Origin: Iris pallida
Lineage: Eukaryota; Streptophyta; Magnoliopsida; Asparagales; Iridaceae
DNA length: 64,000 bases
Direction: 5' to 3'
Assembly: GCA_029216955.1 (NCBI GenBank)
Contig: JANAVB010044017.1
Location: 186,001-250,000 of the forward strand
Of this stretch, positions 36,180 through 47,998 are shown piece by piece. Positions within the stretch are counted from its first letter, which is position 1, and each line of letters opens with the position of its first letter. Below the pieces are notes generated by a model, which searched no databases, was not told the DNA's origin, and saw only the letters and a program-made list of their open reading frames with translations. A program made the translations under genes and the position numbers.

Positions 36180-37500
36180 GGACATATTGTATAAGACAGT
36201 TTGAAAAAGTCAAAAGATCATCTTCATACATAGATGAGAAATGAATGAAAAAACTCTTAGAATAAAGATAAGAGTTGATGATCTACCCTCTTTGCTGCTG
36301 CCTTCCAAAACTATCCTCCAACTTCTTCTATCTAGGAAAGAAACTCTACCACAAAATGAATTCCAATCACAAACAAATAAAGAGAATGATAGAATAATAA
36401 ATACCAATATAAGGCACTTACTAGCGAAATTGGACTCTTCGATCCTTCCAAGAAGCAAAAACATCTATAATAAAATCTGTATCGATCATTTCCTTTATTT
36501 CTCTTTTGATGTAGCAATCATTGAATCTCTCAAGTAGTCATCTTTCATCTTGTTTCGAAAAGTACTTTTGATGTGTTTCATAGCTATACAGGATTGAATT
36601 TCTATATATGAACACATGAGATACTATATAAAGGGGCCTAAGATTTCTGTCTATAAGAATACAAAGAAAGGTGTTGGGTAGCCAACAATAGGTTGAGAGA
36701 AAGAAAGGAAGAAGAAATAGGGGGATTAAAAGATCTTCTTGGATGTATTCTACGACAACTTTTTGTGTACTTTCTCTGGTATTGGAGTTATGAAGTTGTA
36801 GCGATCTTGTAAAGCCAAATCTTATTTAATTAGTAGTGATCTCGCTCTCCAAATAACTTTTTACCAGTTAAGAATTTTCTCTTAATTCTTGTGTATTTTT
36901 GTCTTAAATTTCTTGTGATCCTTATTTTTTTTTATAAGTTTATCACCGTGCTTGGCTTGTAGGTATTGGTTCGTCGCAGATGCTCATTTTGAAGAATAGT
37001 TTAGGTTTTTATTTGTAACACTTGCGATTAACCAATGATGAATACCTTTTGGTCTACGTATTAACGTCCGTTACTATTGTATCACAATTTGCGATGTCGA
37101 GTTTCGGCTTTGATAATTCTGCAAATTTTTATATTGTTATGGTTAATGTAAAAAATATAATTATAGTCCACCAAGGACGTGCACAAGAATTTAAGATGGG
37201 GGGAGGGGGAGGGGGGGGGGGGGGTTTCAACCTCCAATGTAAAGAAAGTCCAAAAATAAAATCACATACTAAAGCATGAAAAATACAGTAAAAAGGACAA
37301 TGTACATTTGCCTGGATAATAGTCCATGTCTGCCACGTTGAGGGTGTGATACGGTTCTGAAAGGCTATTACCAGAAATGTAAGTTTATTTATTATTATTA
37401 AGTTAAATATTAAACTATATGTGTTAAACTATTATTTCTCAATTACTACCCTAGCTTATAATTTCTATATTCACTTATTAACAAATAACTTAAATGATAC
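36180..37500. other. Intergenic DNA, possible old LTR/promoter remnant
   Basis: The 36590-36960 stretch has 'actatataaaggggcc' followed by an A/G-rich leader-like run and T-rich DNA, as in the R-U5 part of some copia LTRs. No LTR ends or internal domain are found, so this is only suggestive. A poly-G run lies at 37196-37224. The 98-codon plus frame at 36241 has no motif. Confidence 0.25.
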
Positions 37501-37507
37501 AAAAGGT

Positions 37508-37668
<161 letters not shown>

Positions 37669-37940
37669 TGATTATTATTATTAGTATTATTATTGATGAA
37701 AGGACATGCAAGGATAAAATAGATTGGGGGTTTACTGTAATTTTTTTTTCTATGGACAGTTGACCCCACTTGCTCCCTAGTGCGTTCGCCCATGACTCCT
37801 CCTGACTGTAACCATAATTTACATGAATATGCAGTCTTTGTTCTATACAATTCCATGTCTATTACGAAGGTTAAAGTACTCATGATAAGCTAAAAAATTA
37901 ATAGCCATCGTAAGCTGAGGTGCTTCCGGAAGTAGATCTA

Positions 37941-38062
37941 TTGTCCCTATGATGTCCCCTCTCACATAAATACAACACATTTTTATTTATTTATCTAAAG
38001 AAGTAAATAATTATGGATATTAAAAGTTGTATTTATTTGAAAGGGGACATCGCGGGGACAAC
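37941..38062. mobile_element. Small MITE-like inverted repeat, 122 bp
   Basis: The left arm TTGTCCCTATGATGTCCCCT...'aaatacaac' pairs with the right arm 'gttgtattt'...AGGGGACATCGCGGGGACAA. No clear TSD is seen, so the superfamily is not assigned and the ends may extend a little further. Confidence 0.6.
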
Positions 38063-40221
38063 AATTTTAGGGATAACAGTTTTACTCCCGGTGCGTCATG
38101 TCGAAATAATAATATAAATATTTAATCACTACAAGAAAAAATACTTTTCTTGATGGTGATTTCCCGTCAAGAAATGGGTATCTTGACGGTTGTGGATCCG
38201 TCAAGTAGGCCGGAGTCAAGAAAAGACCCCCCTTTTCTTGACGGTCGCTGACATGGCTTTTCTTGACGATTTTTAGCCGTCATATGAACTAATTTTCTTG
38301 ACTGTTTTTAGCCGTCAAGATAGCAGTTTTTAGAAAACGTCAACGTAGGCAAAAACTTTTCTTGACTCCGGCCTAGATGACGGCTATTAGCCGTCAAGAA
38401 AAGACCTCTTGCAGCAGGATTGAGTTAATTGTTGACGTTTTATAATCGTCAAGAGAAACTAAATTTTGTGTAGCCAAAATTCTATTTATAATTATATATT
38501 ATAAATCAAACACACATAATATCAATAGTCAGGAAGATATACACACATCAAATAACTATAAGACCCAATTTTTATATTAATAAACTGTATACTCGTCATA
38601 CACCACAAACTTCTAACACACGTCCAATCACAAACATCCAACACTTGTCCAACCACAAATATATCCAACCAAAGTATGTAGTTTCCATACATCTTAAACA
38701 TCCAAAACTGATAATTATACAAATAAAACCAAAATAGGTAGCAAACCCGGCCGGAGCACCTTCCTCCCATATTCACAGCACCTTCATTTTCCATGTAGTT
38801 CCTGAAAGAAGAAGAGAAATATATTTCATCATTTATGTGCACATGTTTGTATAAATTGATAACTGAGAAAAAATGAAATGATTTAATTAGTATGTGTGTT
38901 TGTACAAACTGATATAAACTATATAAGAGAACAACATGTTTAAATTTTTTTAGCATGTATGAATTGTATCAATGAACAAATTAAAAACTGAAGTATCCAA
39001 ATGTTACAAGCCATCAGTCATGAAGAAGCATGCATATAATGACTTGGCTAAGTTGAGGTCCTATACCTGGATGAAGATGAACACATCAAAAGTAGCATAT
39101 ACAACAGTGGACTTCAAATCCATCCATCAAAAGGCATAGACAACATGCATAATCAAACCACTATGCCACTAGTAGTGGTAAAGTTTGATCCTAAAATGTA
39201 AAAGTGCTAAAACTGTAATATCCTAAAAAACACTAAAACACCCAATAAACTTAGCAAGTGTAGTATCATAGGGAAAATAAAGGAAACAACAAACCCAAGT
39301 CATATTCACACAGGTGTAGTATCATAGGATATTATGCAAAAAATTGCATCTAATCTGTAGTAGCATATTCCAAACAACAAAACCAAACCCAACAAAAAAA
39401 ATTCTCCAAACCCAGAAAGCTAATGATGCATAAGGCAAATCAACCATCCAACACTCCAAACTAAGTAAAGCATGAAAAGAAAAGGTACCATATATATAAA
39501 GAAAGTACTTTGTTGCCCACAGAGGATGACCGCGAGCGTGCCAGCATGTCGCGTGCCACCACCCGCTATCACCCTACTGCCTTCTGGGCCCACGCCGCCG
39601 CCCCCACCAAATGAGAGAATAACACGTGTCCCGTGGACTAGGACCGCTGTCCAACTCCATGGGCAACGTAGTATCTCCATATATAATAACCCTCACCCTA
39701 ATCAATAGGTGGCTCAGAGGTAATATCATAGGGGAAAAAATGAATCGAACAACCAACCCATGTCAAGTTCATACAAGTGTAGTATCAAAGGATACTCTAA
39801 AAAAACTCACCAACCCAGCAATAGCACATAACAAAACAACTAATGAAACCCAACAAAATAATGTTGCCCCCACATATTTATCAGGTAAACCACAAAGTTA
39901 AAGACCAACCTACAATAAGAAACCCAACTTGTCCTGATTTTTTTGGGTTTCAAATGTTGTACCTGCACGCAACCCAAAATTCATTCGAAATCAATGTTGT
40001 ACCCGCACCCAACCCAATTGTTATACTTTCTTGCAAGGAGACTGCACCTTCGGTTGGATCAGACTTTTGAAAGGTTAAATGACAATATATGATGAACCTG
40101 TGATTGCTACATATAACCCAAACTCAGATAAACAAGATTATAATAAAGGTGGTCCAATTCTACTTCTTTTTCGAGTAGTAAATATTAAAAACATAGAAGA
40201 CTTAAACATTTGTCTACAACT

Positions 40222-40671
40222 AACTGTCATCCGAGCGTTAAATGATTTTGCCTTGGCTTCAACTGCTTCCACTCCTTTAACACCTCCAGAGACAGCATAG
40301 ATACCCTACGAGAAGCCATTTTAAGTTAAGGCAAAGACTAATGTGCTATTACAATGTCAAAATGTAACTTACGATTAAAGAACTTACTGGGCATAAAAAG
40401 TTTGCTATTTGTACTTTTTTATTCTCATCTACTTCCTCATTGGCAGCATCACATAGCAACTGCACTTTTTCTGCATCCAGTCCTATGATACTAACCATAG
40501 CAATATTAGCAGCATCTGCAGCATCCTGAAATTGAAAAAGAAAGCCAGTGAGTACCATGACTTAAGTAGGCACATATGTGCTCAACGCGTTGGACAACTC
40601 AAAAAACAGTTTCACTCCTAACCTGTATAGCTTCTCCTCTAAGCTTGACAAGCTTGAGACCGTCCTCGAAG
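40222..40671 (-). pseudogene. Captured malonyl-CoA:ACP transacylase fragment, three exons with introns
   Basis: On the minus strand three exons appear in the right order. Exon A (40671-40623) encodes FEDGLKLVKLRGEAIQ. Exon B (40525-40388) is 46 codons with AMVSIIGLD, CDAANEEVDE and VQIANFLCP. Exon C (from 40305 to about 40222) has YAVSGGVKGVEAVEAKAK and ARMTV. These are consecutive parts of the plant plastid FabD-type malonyl-CoA:ACP transacylase, which loads malonyl groups onto acyl carrier protein in fatty-acid synthesis. Introns keep GT...AG borders (donor GTAAGTT after exon B; acceptors 'tttcag' and 'gtag'), so the capture was of genomic DNA. The N-terminal part with the GLSLGE nucleophile elbow and the C-terminal half are absent, so no enzyme can be made. 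The usual GNYAVSGG reads GIYAVSGG here. Confidence 0.88.
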
Positions 40672-40732
40672 CTAAGAATTAAACATAAGAAGTTAACACA
40701 TGCAATAAAATAGTTAAAAGATGAAGGTAGAA

Positions 40733-40915
40733 ACTGAGTTTGGACACTAACCACTGATATATGTACAAATTTACATATAAAAACTGAGTTTGAACACTAA
40801 TCACTGATATATGTACAAATTTACATATAAAACTGATATATGTACAAATATACACCTAGCTACTGATATATGTATAAATTTACATATGAAAAATGAGTTT
40901 GGACACTAATCCCTA
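40733..40915. repeat. Short tandem repeat inside the CACTA element
   Basis: Copies of 'ctgagtttg.acacta', 'cactgatatatgtacaaat' and 'tacatata' repeat about three times with variable spacing, directly upstream (minus strand) of captured exon A. Confidence 0.65.
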
Positions 40916-42244
40916 ACATTTTCTAATTCCTAGCTTGCAAGTGAATGAAGCTGCTCTCAAGATCAAACTGACTTGACTCTGGCTTCCTAATTGTTTGGCC
41001 ATGTGTTGCAAAAATCTTGGATCCATTACTGTCGTTCGATGTGTATATGGCACAATATGAAAACATTATTCTTTTTCTTTTTGGCTTAATGTGCCGTTGA
41101 GATGAATGCAATCTATTATAACAAAACTTACTGACAATTTAATAATGATGCCAATTAATCTTGAGCATGTGTATAATGTTACCAACCCCTTAATCTCATT
41201 GTTAGCTGCTAGCCAACATATGAAACTTTCATGAGTAACTGAATTTGAAATAGATATGTATCTCCAATATCAGGCTGCAGCGAATTGGTGAAACTGAAAA
41301 TTGAAAATTAAAGGAAGTTTACATAACTTATTTCCACATTGATGTAGCAGTAAGAAAAAATAGGCCATGACTTATTTCCACATATTTCTTACAAGCAACA
41401 AACTTTTGAATCCTCTCCACATAGAAGTAGCAGTAAGAACAAATATACTGCACTTCATTCCAGTATATCTTAGCCTGGATATCCATAGAGAAAAGAGGCA
41501 GCAGTAAGAAATATAGTAATAGAAAAAAGAGAGCGATGGCCAAAGTCAATCCAAACCATATATATATGGACACAAATCCAAAGGCAGTAATTATCCAACA
41601 TATCCAAAAACTGACTTAACCAAAATATAATATATCCACCATAAAAAAAAGGCAACTTCTCCAAAATATATCCCACATAGGGGCAAAATTTATCCATATG
41701 GCTCAATGGCTCAATTAGATAACAACCTCAGTTTGTTAAAAACTCCTCAAATTGTACCATTAGCTCAGTATCCACGAGTTTACTAGTAAAGATTTTTGTC
41801 CTAGAGAATGCTCATTAGGAATGCCTCTATTGTTTCAATAAATTAAATTAAATTAAATTATTTTAAAAGAATATGATGGATACTTCTTTGTCTTTGTTGC
41901 TTCTTTCCTGTGATTGTCCTGAGGGCTTCTGGCAGAGGTTAATTTAATTATAAATATATGATATATTTCTCTGCTTAACAACAAGCAAAAAATACTCAAG
42001 ATCAGAAGCATCATTCAACACAAAGAATAAGCAATTGTTGCTATAAAAATTCATTAAGAAACTATTTCTTGCACCTTAATCTCACAAGAATGAGCAATTT
42101 GAAAGAAATTTCTCCCTATTTCCTTTCATAACATCAAATCTAATGGAGCTATTGTTCAAATTTATGCTCACCTCTGAACAGTATCATCATCAACACAAAG
42201 AATGAACTTTTTTTTGGAACTTCTCTTGTAAAAATTTCATTAAA

Positions 42245-42520
42245 CAGGTTTCGGTCATAAAACAAAGGAATCGACAAATGAAGTAGATGAAGAAAGGACC
42301 TCTTTGACACAGGTTGGGTCGAGCTGTCGGTCCATGATATTGTTGTCGACGACGGTGTTGTCGCGTTCAAGAGCGAACCCGTACTCGACGAAGTGGCTCC
42401 TGGGCCGCCACGCGGAACCCCAGCGAGACGGAACACCCTCCTGACGACGGCCGACACCGCCGGGCCCAACACCCGCACGATCCGACGACGGATGAGCCGC
42501 CGCCAAGGGACGTGTCAGGT
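42245..42520 (-). other. GC-rich patch in CACTA element, possible second captured exon
   Basis: It is much richer in GC than the surrounding element and open on the minus strand in two phases (42149-42478 and 42255-42506). One phase contains SHFVEYGFALERDNTVVDNN, which looks protein-like, but I do not recognise the family. It could equally be leader or promoter DNA of the element. Confidence 0.3.
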
Positions 42521-43021
42521 GTCTCTTCAGAGGAAGAGATGTAGTACTGGGAGTTTGGTGTCTCTTCAGAGGATAGAGGAGGGGGGTCTCTCTCTAAGAG
42601 AGGGTTTTTTTGGGGGAGGAGAAGGATAGGGAGCAGAAGAGGAAAGGGGAGAGGATTTTCTGAGAGAGTTTTCTAAAAGATCGAGAGAGAGTTTTCTGTG
42701 TTCTTGATAAAAAGAACCACCAAACGTCAACAAATATGAAAAGTTTAAAACATTTACTATAATGGCAGATAAAAAGTACGGCAATTTTCCCGCACAGACA
42801 TTAGTTGATGGTTATCACTAAACCGTCAACAAATAAAATAATGTTTATTGACGGATCCTTCAAAACCATCAACTATAATGCTATAAAATTGCTAAAATAA
42901 CATAAAACGTGTCATTTCTTGACGTAAGGCTAAAACCGTCAAGATAACCCATTTTCTTGACGGTTTTTAACGACCGCCAAAAAATAAACCGTCAGGAAAA
43001 GCTATTTTTCTTGTAGTAAAT

Positions 43022-43297
43022 TTTTTATTTTCATCAATCTCAAAACTGATGAGCTTTTGATGCAACTTATTAATGATTGTGCCGAGTGGAGTAGTTTATG
43101 GTCTTGATTTTAAGGCTAAAAGTCGATCTGGGAGGGCCAAATTTGAGTCAAATCCTAATCCTCCTCGAACCCCCTCTACTTTGGAAACTCTTATTCTATT
43201 GCAAAAGTCTGTATCATTATCAATGGCCATAATTTTTTGCTCTCATCAAGCTTAAACTATGTAGAGTAGATCATGGACTCTCCCTATACTTTGGTTT
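43022..43297. other. Short unassigned gap between CACTA element and gypsy LTR
   Basis: I see no gene or element ends here. It is the target flank on which both neighbours sit; the TSD of the gypsy element cannot be checked because its other end is outside the window. Confidence 0.4.
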
Positions 43298-43300
43298 TGT

Positions 43301-43794
43301 TGATAACCACCAGAGATCTCGATTTGGAGGAATCTCGATGTCTGCCACGTGTCAGCACCGCAGAAGCCCGTACCGTACAATGACGGTAGATTCTTTCATA
43401 TCTCAGGAACCCTAATGCACATCGCATATGTGCTCGGTTCTCTATAAATTGAAGGAGTTCTCCTTCAACTAGAAAAAAAAGAGTAAAAGAACCTTCATCT
43501 AAGAGGGAACAACCAACCAACCAACAGAAGAACAACCACCTCTAAGGGATCTTCTCCTCCAGACAGCCTCTTGATCGGTGACCCTAGAGTTCCATCAAAT
43601 GCTCCAGAGAGCCAGAACAAGGTTGATTCGTCGTCAGATCGTCAATAGAATAAAGGAGCCGCTGCAGTGCTCGATCTCCACCGTCACACTTTCCCAGAAA
43701 CCTTTTTTCTCTGTACTTAGAATATCCTGTTTAGGACTTCCTTCTTTGTACACAGATACCTTATACGTTCAATAATAAAGTAAAAAGTTCATCA
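43301..43794 (+). mobile_element. 5' LTR of a degenerate Tat/Ogre-like gypsy element (approximate ends)
   Basis: A short LTR-like block starts near TGATAACCACC (43301) or TGTTGATAACC (43298) and ends near TTCATCA. It holds a TATA box (TCTATAAAT, about 43441), a leader with 'aaccaaccaacc', and a polyadenylation-like 'aataataaag' near 43770. It is followed within 25 bases by a primer-binding site. The other LTR lies beyond the window, so the ends cannot be checked by comparison. Confidence 0.55.
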
Positions 43795-43805
43795 AACCTT
43801 TTGTT

Positions 43806-44471
43806 ATGTTGAATAAAATGGCGACTCTGCTGGGGTCTACCTTCTTCTCCAACGAGAAGGCATTGACGCAATCTGATAACAACTTGTTGGGATCTTCCCA
43901 AGATATGCTGGTCGTACGCTTCGACCAGCAAGCTTTTGAAGATCTCCTCTCTGATGAAAAGTTGAAGACTTCAAAGCAGTCCATACAACCGAAGAAGCCT
44001 CGACGTGTCTGGAGGCCTAAGGCGGCTGCAGCCAGCAGCACGATGGTGGGAACTGCATTTCAGGACCCCCTCAACGCTGAAACCACGGAGAAGATTTTGG
44101 CTGCTACAGCCATATCCCCTCGTCCGATTCCTATCCGGGGAAAGCATGGAGAGGAAGACGGTGGTTCTATGGTTGATCTGACGAAGGCACGACGCTAAAG
44201 AAAACGCACATCGGTCCAACCTTTTACGACGGGAGCACTGTCGGTAAGAAGATCCGTCTTCGACAAAATCGCTTTTCCTTCAGGCGAGCCTTCGACGGAC
44301 TCTGAATACTACTCACCTGCTGGAGATAGTAGAAAGAGATCCTAGGTGGTTCGTGCTTCGTACAATAAGCGCACGATACCTATGGCAGACCAGAGGCTCG
44401 CGTTGACAGTTACACGCGCGGCCGAAGGAAGGCTATATAAGACTGGCTCTTGTGCTTCGACACCTCGACTA
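43806..44471 (+). pseudogene. Gypsy element 5' coding region, first part (split by CACTA at 44472)
   Basis: An open frame from 43806 to 44198 (130 codons) runs through and after the PBS, then hits a stop. Coding-like sequence (FPSGEPSTDSEYYSPAGDS) continues to the CACTA insertion with further stops near 44197 and 44342. It is hydrophilic with no motif I recognise. Reading continues after the transposon at 52272, which shows the two parts were once joined. Confidence 0.55.
43819..43835 (+). promoter_or_regulatory. Primer-binding site of the gypsy element
   Basis: TGGCGACTCTGCTGGGG begins with TGG, the complement of a tRNA CCA end. It resembles the tRNA-Arg-type PBS I recall for Ogre/Tat elements. 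It sits just downstream of the LTR, where a PBS is expected. The tRNA identity is from memory. Confidence 0.65.
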
Positions 44472-45426
44472 CACTACCAAAATTTATCATTTTAGCGACG
44501 GCCACATCCGTCGCTAAGACGACGGTAATTACTATTAGCGACCGAGTGCCGACGGATATTGGCCAAAAAAATCTGTCGGCAATCAGCTCGTCGCTAATAA
44601 CCTTCCGTCGCTAAGCTGTCGTCACATGACGGAATAGCGACGGATAATCGACGTCACAATACGAAGCATTAGCGACGCATTGCCGACGGACTGTCGTCCA
44701 CTTCAGCTTTTAAGGACTGAACTGTGTAGGCTATAGCGACGTAAATTTCCGTCGGTAACCTGTCGTAAAAGCGTATCAGATCGTATCATTCCGTCGTTAA
44801 TCCGTCGATACCTTCGATATCAAGTGACGGATTAGCGACGGTTTTCTGACGAAAAGGCCGTCGACCAGCTTCTGGAAATTCATGTCATTTCCAGCAACTT
44901 GGCGACGGATAAGTCGTCGCTTTGCCGTCGAAATATATCGACCGAATAGCGACGGATTAACCGTCGACCTTGTTCTGGAAATTCTTGTTATTTCCAGAAC
45001 ACGGGCGACGGATAGGTCGTCGCTATTCCGTCGAACAATATATCATGCCGACGGATAGTCCGTCGACCATCCGTCGCTACCTGAGAAAAATTTTCAAATA
45101 TCCAGTTAGCGACGGCATAACCGTCGAAAAGTAGTCGGAAACTGGTGATGACCGTCGCAAAACGGTCACAAGTCCGTCGCTAACTGAGAATATTTTGAAA
45201 AATTTTTACAGCTTTTTAGCTGTTCGCAAAAATTTGCATAAACCAAACCAATATATAATGCACACCAATTATCCAACAATCACATAGACCAAATATATTA
45301 TGCACACCAATTATCCAAGAATCACATAGACCAAATATGCACATACGAATTTAATGCACATCAATTATCCAAGAATCATATACACCAAACCAAATTAATA
45401 TAAAATAGACATCAATTATCCGGAAG

Positions 45427-45610
45427 AGTAACCTAATATCCATCGTTATAATCCGATCATTGCACAAATATTCTAAATTTTTCACAAATATTCCAAAGCA
45501 CATAGGAAAGAGTTGGCCAGTTACAGTAACCTAATATCCAATCCTGACGACCGATCATAGCACAAATATTCCAAAATTTTCACAAATATTCCAAAACACA
45601 TAGGAAAATT
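45427..45610. repeat. Tandem duplication in CACTA element
   Basis: Two copies of about 110 bp: 'cctaatatcca', 'cgatcat.gcacaaatatt', 'ttcacaaatattccaaa.cacataggaaa'. Just before it, 45240-45400 has three looser copies of a 'caccaattatccaagaatcacatagaccaaatat' type unit. Confidence 0.65.
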
Positions 45611-45652
45611 GACTTTGGCCTCAACAAAGACCACAAGTCAGACGATGAATCC

Positions 45653-45991
45653 TCACAGCCAGGGATGATAGTTGCGTTGAGGCATGTACCATTCTATCAG
45701 CCACTTTGCATACGAAGGCTCAATCTGGTTGAGGTCTTCTGTAGGGATAGGAGGGTCGCTCCCGATGCTACTACTCTCTGACGGTGGCTCCTCCTTAGCT
45801 TCAAGCTTGGGAGCAATCTCTTTCCTGATGGTCATCGGTTCTTCCTTGACCTCGACCTTTGGTAACACCTTTTCCTTAACAGTCACCAGCTCTTGTTTGA
45901 CGACGGAGACTTCCTCCGTGTCGACCTCCAAGGAGCCATGTACCATTCTATCAGCCACTAGAATGTATCGTCCTATATCCGATATGTACAT
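45653..45991 (-). CDS. Hypothetical K/E-rich ORF in CACTA element (112 codons)
   Basis: The minus-strand frame starts MYISDIGRYILVADRMV. It has a Lys/Glu-rich middle with repeated V-K-x-E and KEEP units (VKEKVLPKVEVKEEP, IAPKLEAKEEPP), then a Ser-rich stretch and the end WLIEWYMPQRNYHPWL. V-K-x-E is the general shape of SUMO acceptor sites, but that is only a pattern. I do not recognise the protein. A second frame with a similar VKEEVAP unit lies upstream on the same strand (49375-49647), so both may be exons of one transposon-borne transcript. The start overlaps the edge of hairpin 1. Confidence 0.35.
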   Translation of the reverse strand: MYISDIGRYILVADRMVHGSLEVDTEEVSVVKQELVTVKEKVLPKVEVKEEPMTIRKEIAPKLEAKEEPPSESSSIGSDPPIPTEDLNQIEPSYAKWLIEWYMPQRNYHPWL

Positions 45992-46477
45992 GTATCGGCC
46001 GAATAGCTAGGATTCATATTGGTCTTATCGATTTGGTATCGGTCATATCCGATAGGTATCGGCCGTGTTGGATTAGTATAGACTATTTAGGATTAGTATC
46101 GTGGAAGGTTTAGTAACAACTGTACTTGGATTTCTCTCTTCTCGAGCTAGAATACCATTGCAAGAGAATCACCAGATCGTGATTGGCCAGTTACAGTAAC
46201 ATACATACTTCCTTTTCTATCAGGAAAAGCGAGATTGAAAAGGAAGTATGTATGTTCTGTAACTGGCCATCTACGCTCTCGTGACTCTCTTGCAATGGTA
46301 ATCTAGCTCTAGAAGAGAGAAATCCAAGTACAATTGTTACTAAACCTTCCACGATACTAATCCAAAATGGTATATAATAATCCAACACGGCCGATACCTA
46401 TCGGATATGACCGATACCAAATCGATAAGGCCAATATGACTTAATGGCTATACGGCCGATACATATCGGATAGGACG
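45969..46477. repeat. Hairpin 1 in CACTA element, arms about 250 bp
   Basis: The left arm (45969-46217) from 'cgtcctatatccgatatg' to 'catacttccttttc' pairs with the right arm (46237-46477) from 'gaaaaggaagtatg' to 'catatcggataggacg'. The loop is about 19 bases. The arms match nearly base for base with small indels (e.g. 'ggattagtatcgtggaagg'). Confidence 0.85.
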
Positions 46478-47064
46478 ATACCAATTCGCTAAGACCAATA
46501 CCAACCGATACGGTCCATACCAAAATGATAGATCGATACTAATCCGACACGGTCAATACTTATAAGTACCTACGGTCCAGGAGGTTGATCCGCTAGTATA
46601 TCCATGTATGAACAACGAAGTAACGATCCATTTCAATTTAGATGTGAAAATCTGTATCGTAAGACAAACTAAACATAATCAGTTCTATTTCACATGCTTA
46701 ATTTCCAAGTATGGGAACGAATGGCTCAGAACACAACCCAAAATTCATTCTAGCATACATTAGTGTGAATCATCTACGTTCTGTACATATAGTGTAGTAT
46801 ATGTTCTTATCGTATCTAGTATCTGAAGGATGTAACAGAATCAAGATGAACTCACATAGATTACAGGTGCCTCACATTTGAGTGCTACACCAAGACTCAC
46901 CGTGATGAGGTTAGTGATTTATTTAACCTAATATAGTAATCTTGTAATTTAAAGTTGGAAGAACATGCAAGTAGCCTTATAGTTTCTGCCTCGCCAGTCG
47001 AATGGCTTAATTGCCAAGTATCGGAACGAATGGCTCAGAACACAACCCGAGATTTATTCTAGCA

Positions 47065-47998
47065 TACATTAGTGATTCATCTTGATTCTGTTACGTCCTT
47101 CAGATACTAGATACGATAAGAACATATACTACACCATATGTACAGAACATAGATGCTTCACACTAATGTATGCTAGAATGAATCTTGGCTTGTGTTCTGA
47201 GCCATCCGTTCTGATCAAGCATCTTCCTTCTCCTCTCCTCCACCATGGCTCTGAACAAATCTGCTCCTCCCTCTACTTCCTTTCTTCTTATTTGACTCTC
47301 TCAGCAACATATGACATCCAGCTCAAGTATAGAGTCGGAGGAGAAGAAGTAGACAGAAAGAGGAGGGGGAAGCAGCACAGCCGGCGACATGACCCAGAGG
47401 AAGTACAGAGGTTTTCTTCAACAGACGTAGGAGAACTATAAGGATATATCTTTTCACAACATATCACCTTGTCAAAGACCCTTAATGTGACAATCATGTT
47501 ACCGCGGTGTCGGAAGACTAACATGTCATAATTTTCTAAGCCGTGTGTTTTGATACCGCGGTAATATGATATTCACATGAAGGGTCTTTGACAAGATGAC
47601 ATGTTGTGAAAAGATATATCCTTATAGTTCTCCTATGGCTGTTGAAGAAAACCTCTGTACTTCCTCCGGATCATGCCGCCGGCTGTGCTGCTTCCCCCTC
47701 CTCTTCCTGTCCACTTCTTCTCCTCCGACTCTACACTTGAGCTGGATGTCATATGTGGCTGAGAGAGTCAAATAAGAAGAAGGGAAGTAGAGGGAGGAGC
47801 AGATTTATTCAGAGCCATGGTGGATGAGAGGAGAAGGAAGATGCTTGATCAGAACGGATGGCTCAGAACACAAGCCAAGATTCATTCTAGCATACATTAG
47901 TTTGAATCATCTATGTTCTGTACATATGGTGTAGTATATGTTCTTATCGTATCTAGTATCTGAAGGACGTAACAGAATCAAGATGAACTCACTAATGT
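47065..47998. repeat. Hairpin 2 in CACTA element, arms about 440 bp
   Basis: The left arm 47065-47507 and right arm 47556-47998 are inverted copies. Outer ends are 'acattagtga.ttcatc' and 'gaactcactaatgt'; inner ends are TACCGCGG and CCGCGGTA around a loop of about 48 bases. Both arms include 'gaaaacctctgtacttcc' and 'agccatggtgga' blocks in opposite orientation. Confidence 0.9.

Larger units (their letters stand above)
38127..43018. mobile_element. Non-autonomous CACTA element, 4892 bp, TSD AAT
   Basis: The left end is CACTACAAGAAAAAATAC. The right end, reverse-complemented, is TACTACAAGAAAAATAG, so the last base has changed (G to A on the plus strand). The 3-bp TSD AAT lies at 38124-38126 and 43019-43021. 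Subterminal regions (about 38140-38460 and 42780-43010) carry many TCTTGACGG/CCGTCAAGA motifs in both orientations, as transposase-binding arrays of En/Spm elements do. No TnpA/TnpD-like frame is seen. The interior holds captured plant exons (40222-40671), a tandem repeat and GC-rich patches. Confidence 0.9.

Noticed and set aside
36241..36537. 98-codon plus-strand frame after the LARD element
   Set aside because: No recognisable domain; overlapping frames on the opposite strand; looks like chance in intergenic DNA.
38522..38956. 144-codon minus-strand frame in the first CACTA element
   Set aside because: AT-rich composition, no motif, overlaps the subterminal region.
40079..40300. 73-codon plus-strand frame in the first CACTA element
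   Set aside because: It is antisense to captured transacylase exon C, whose minus-strand reading is clearly the real coding.
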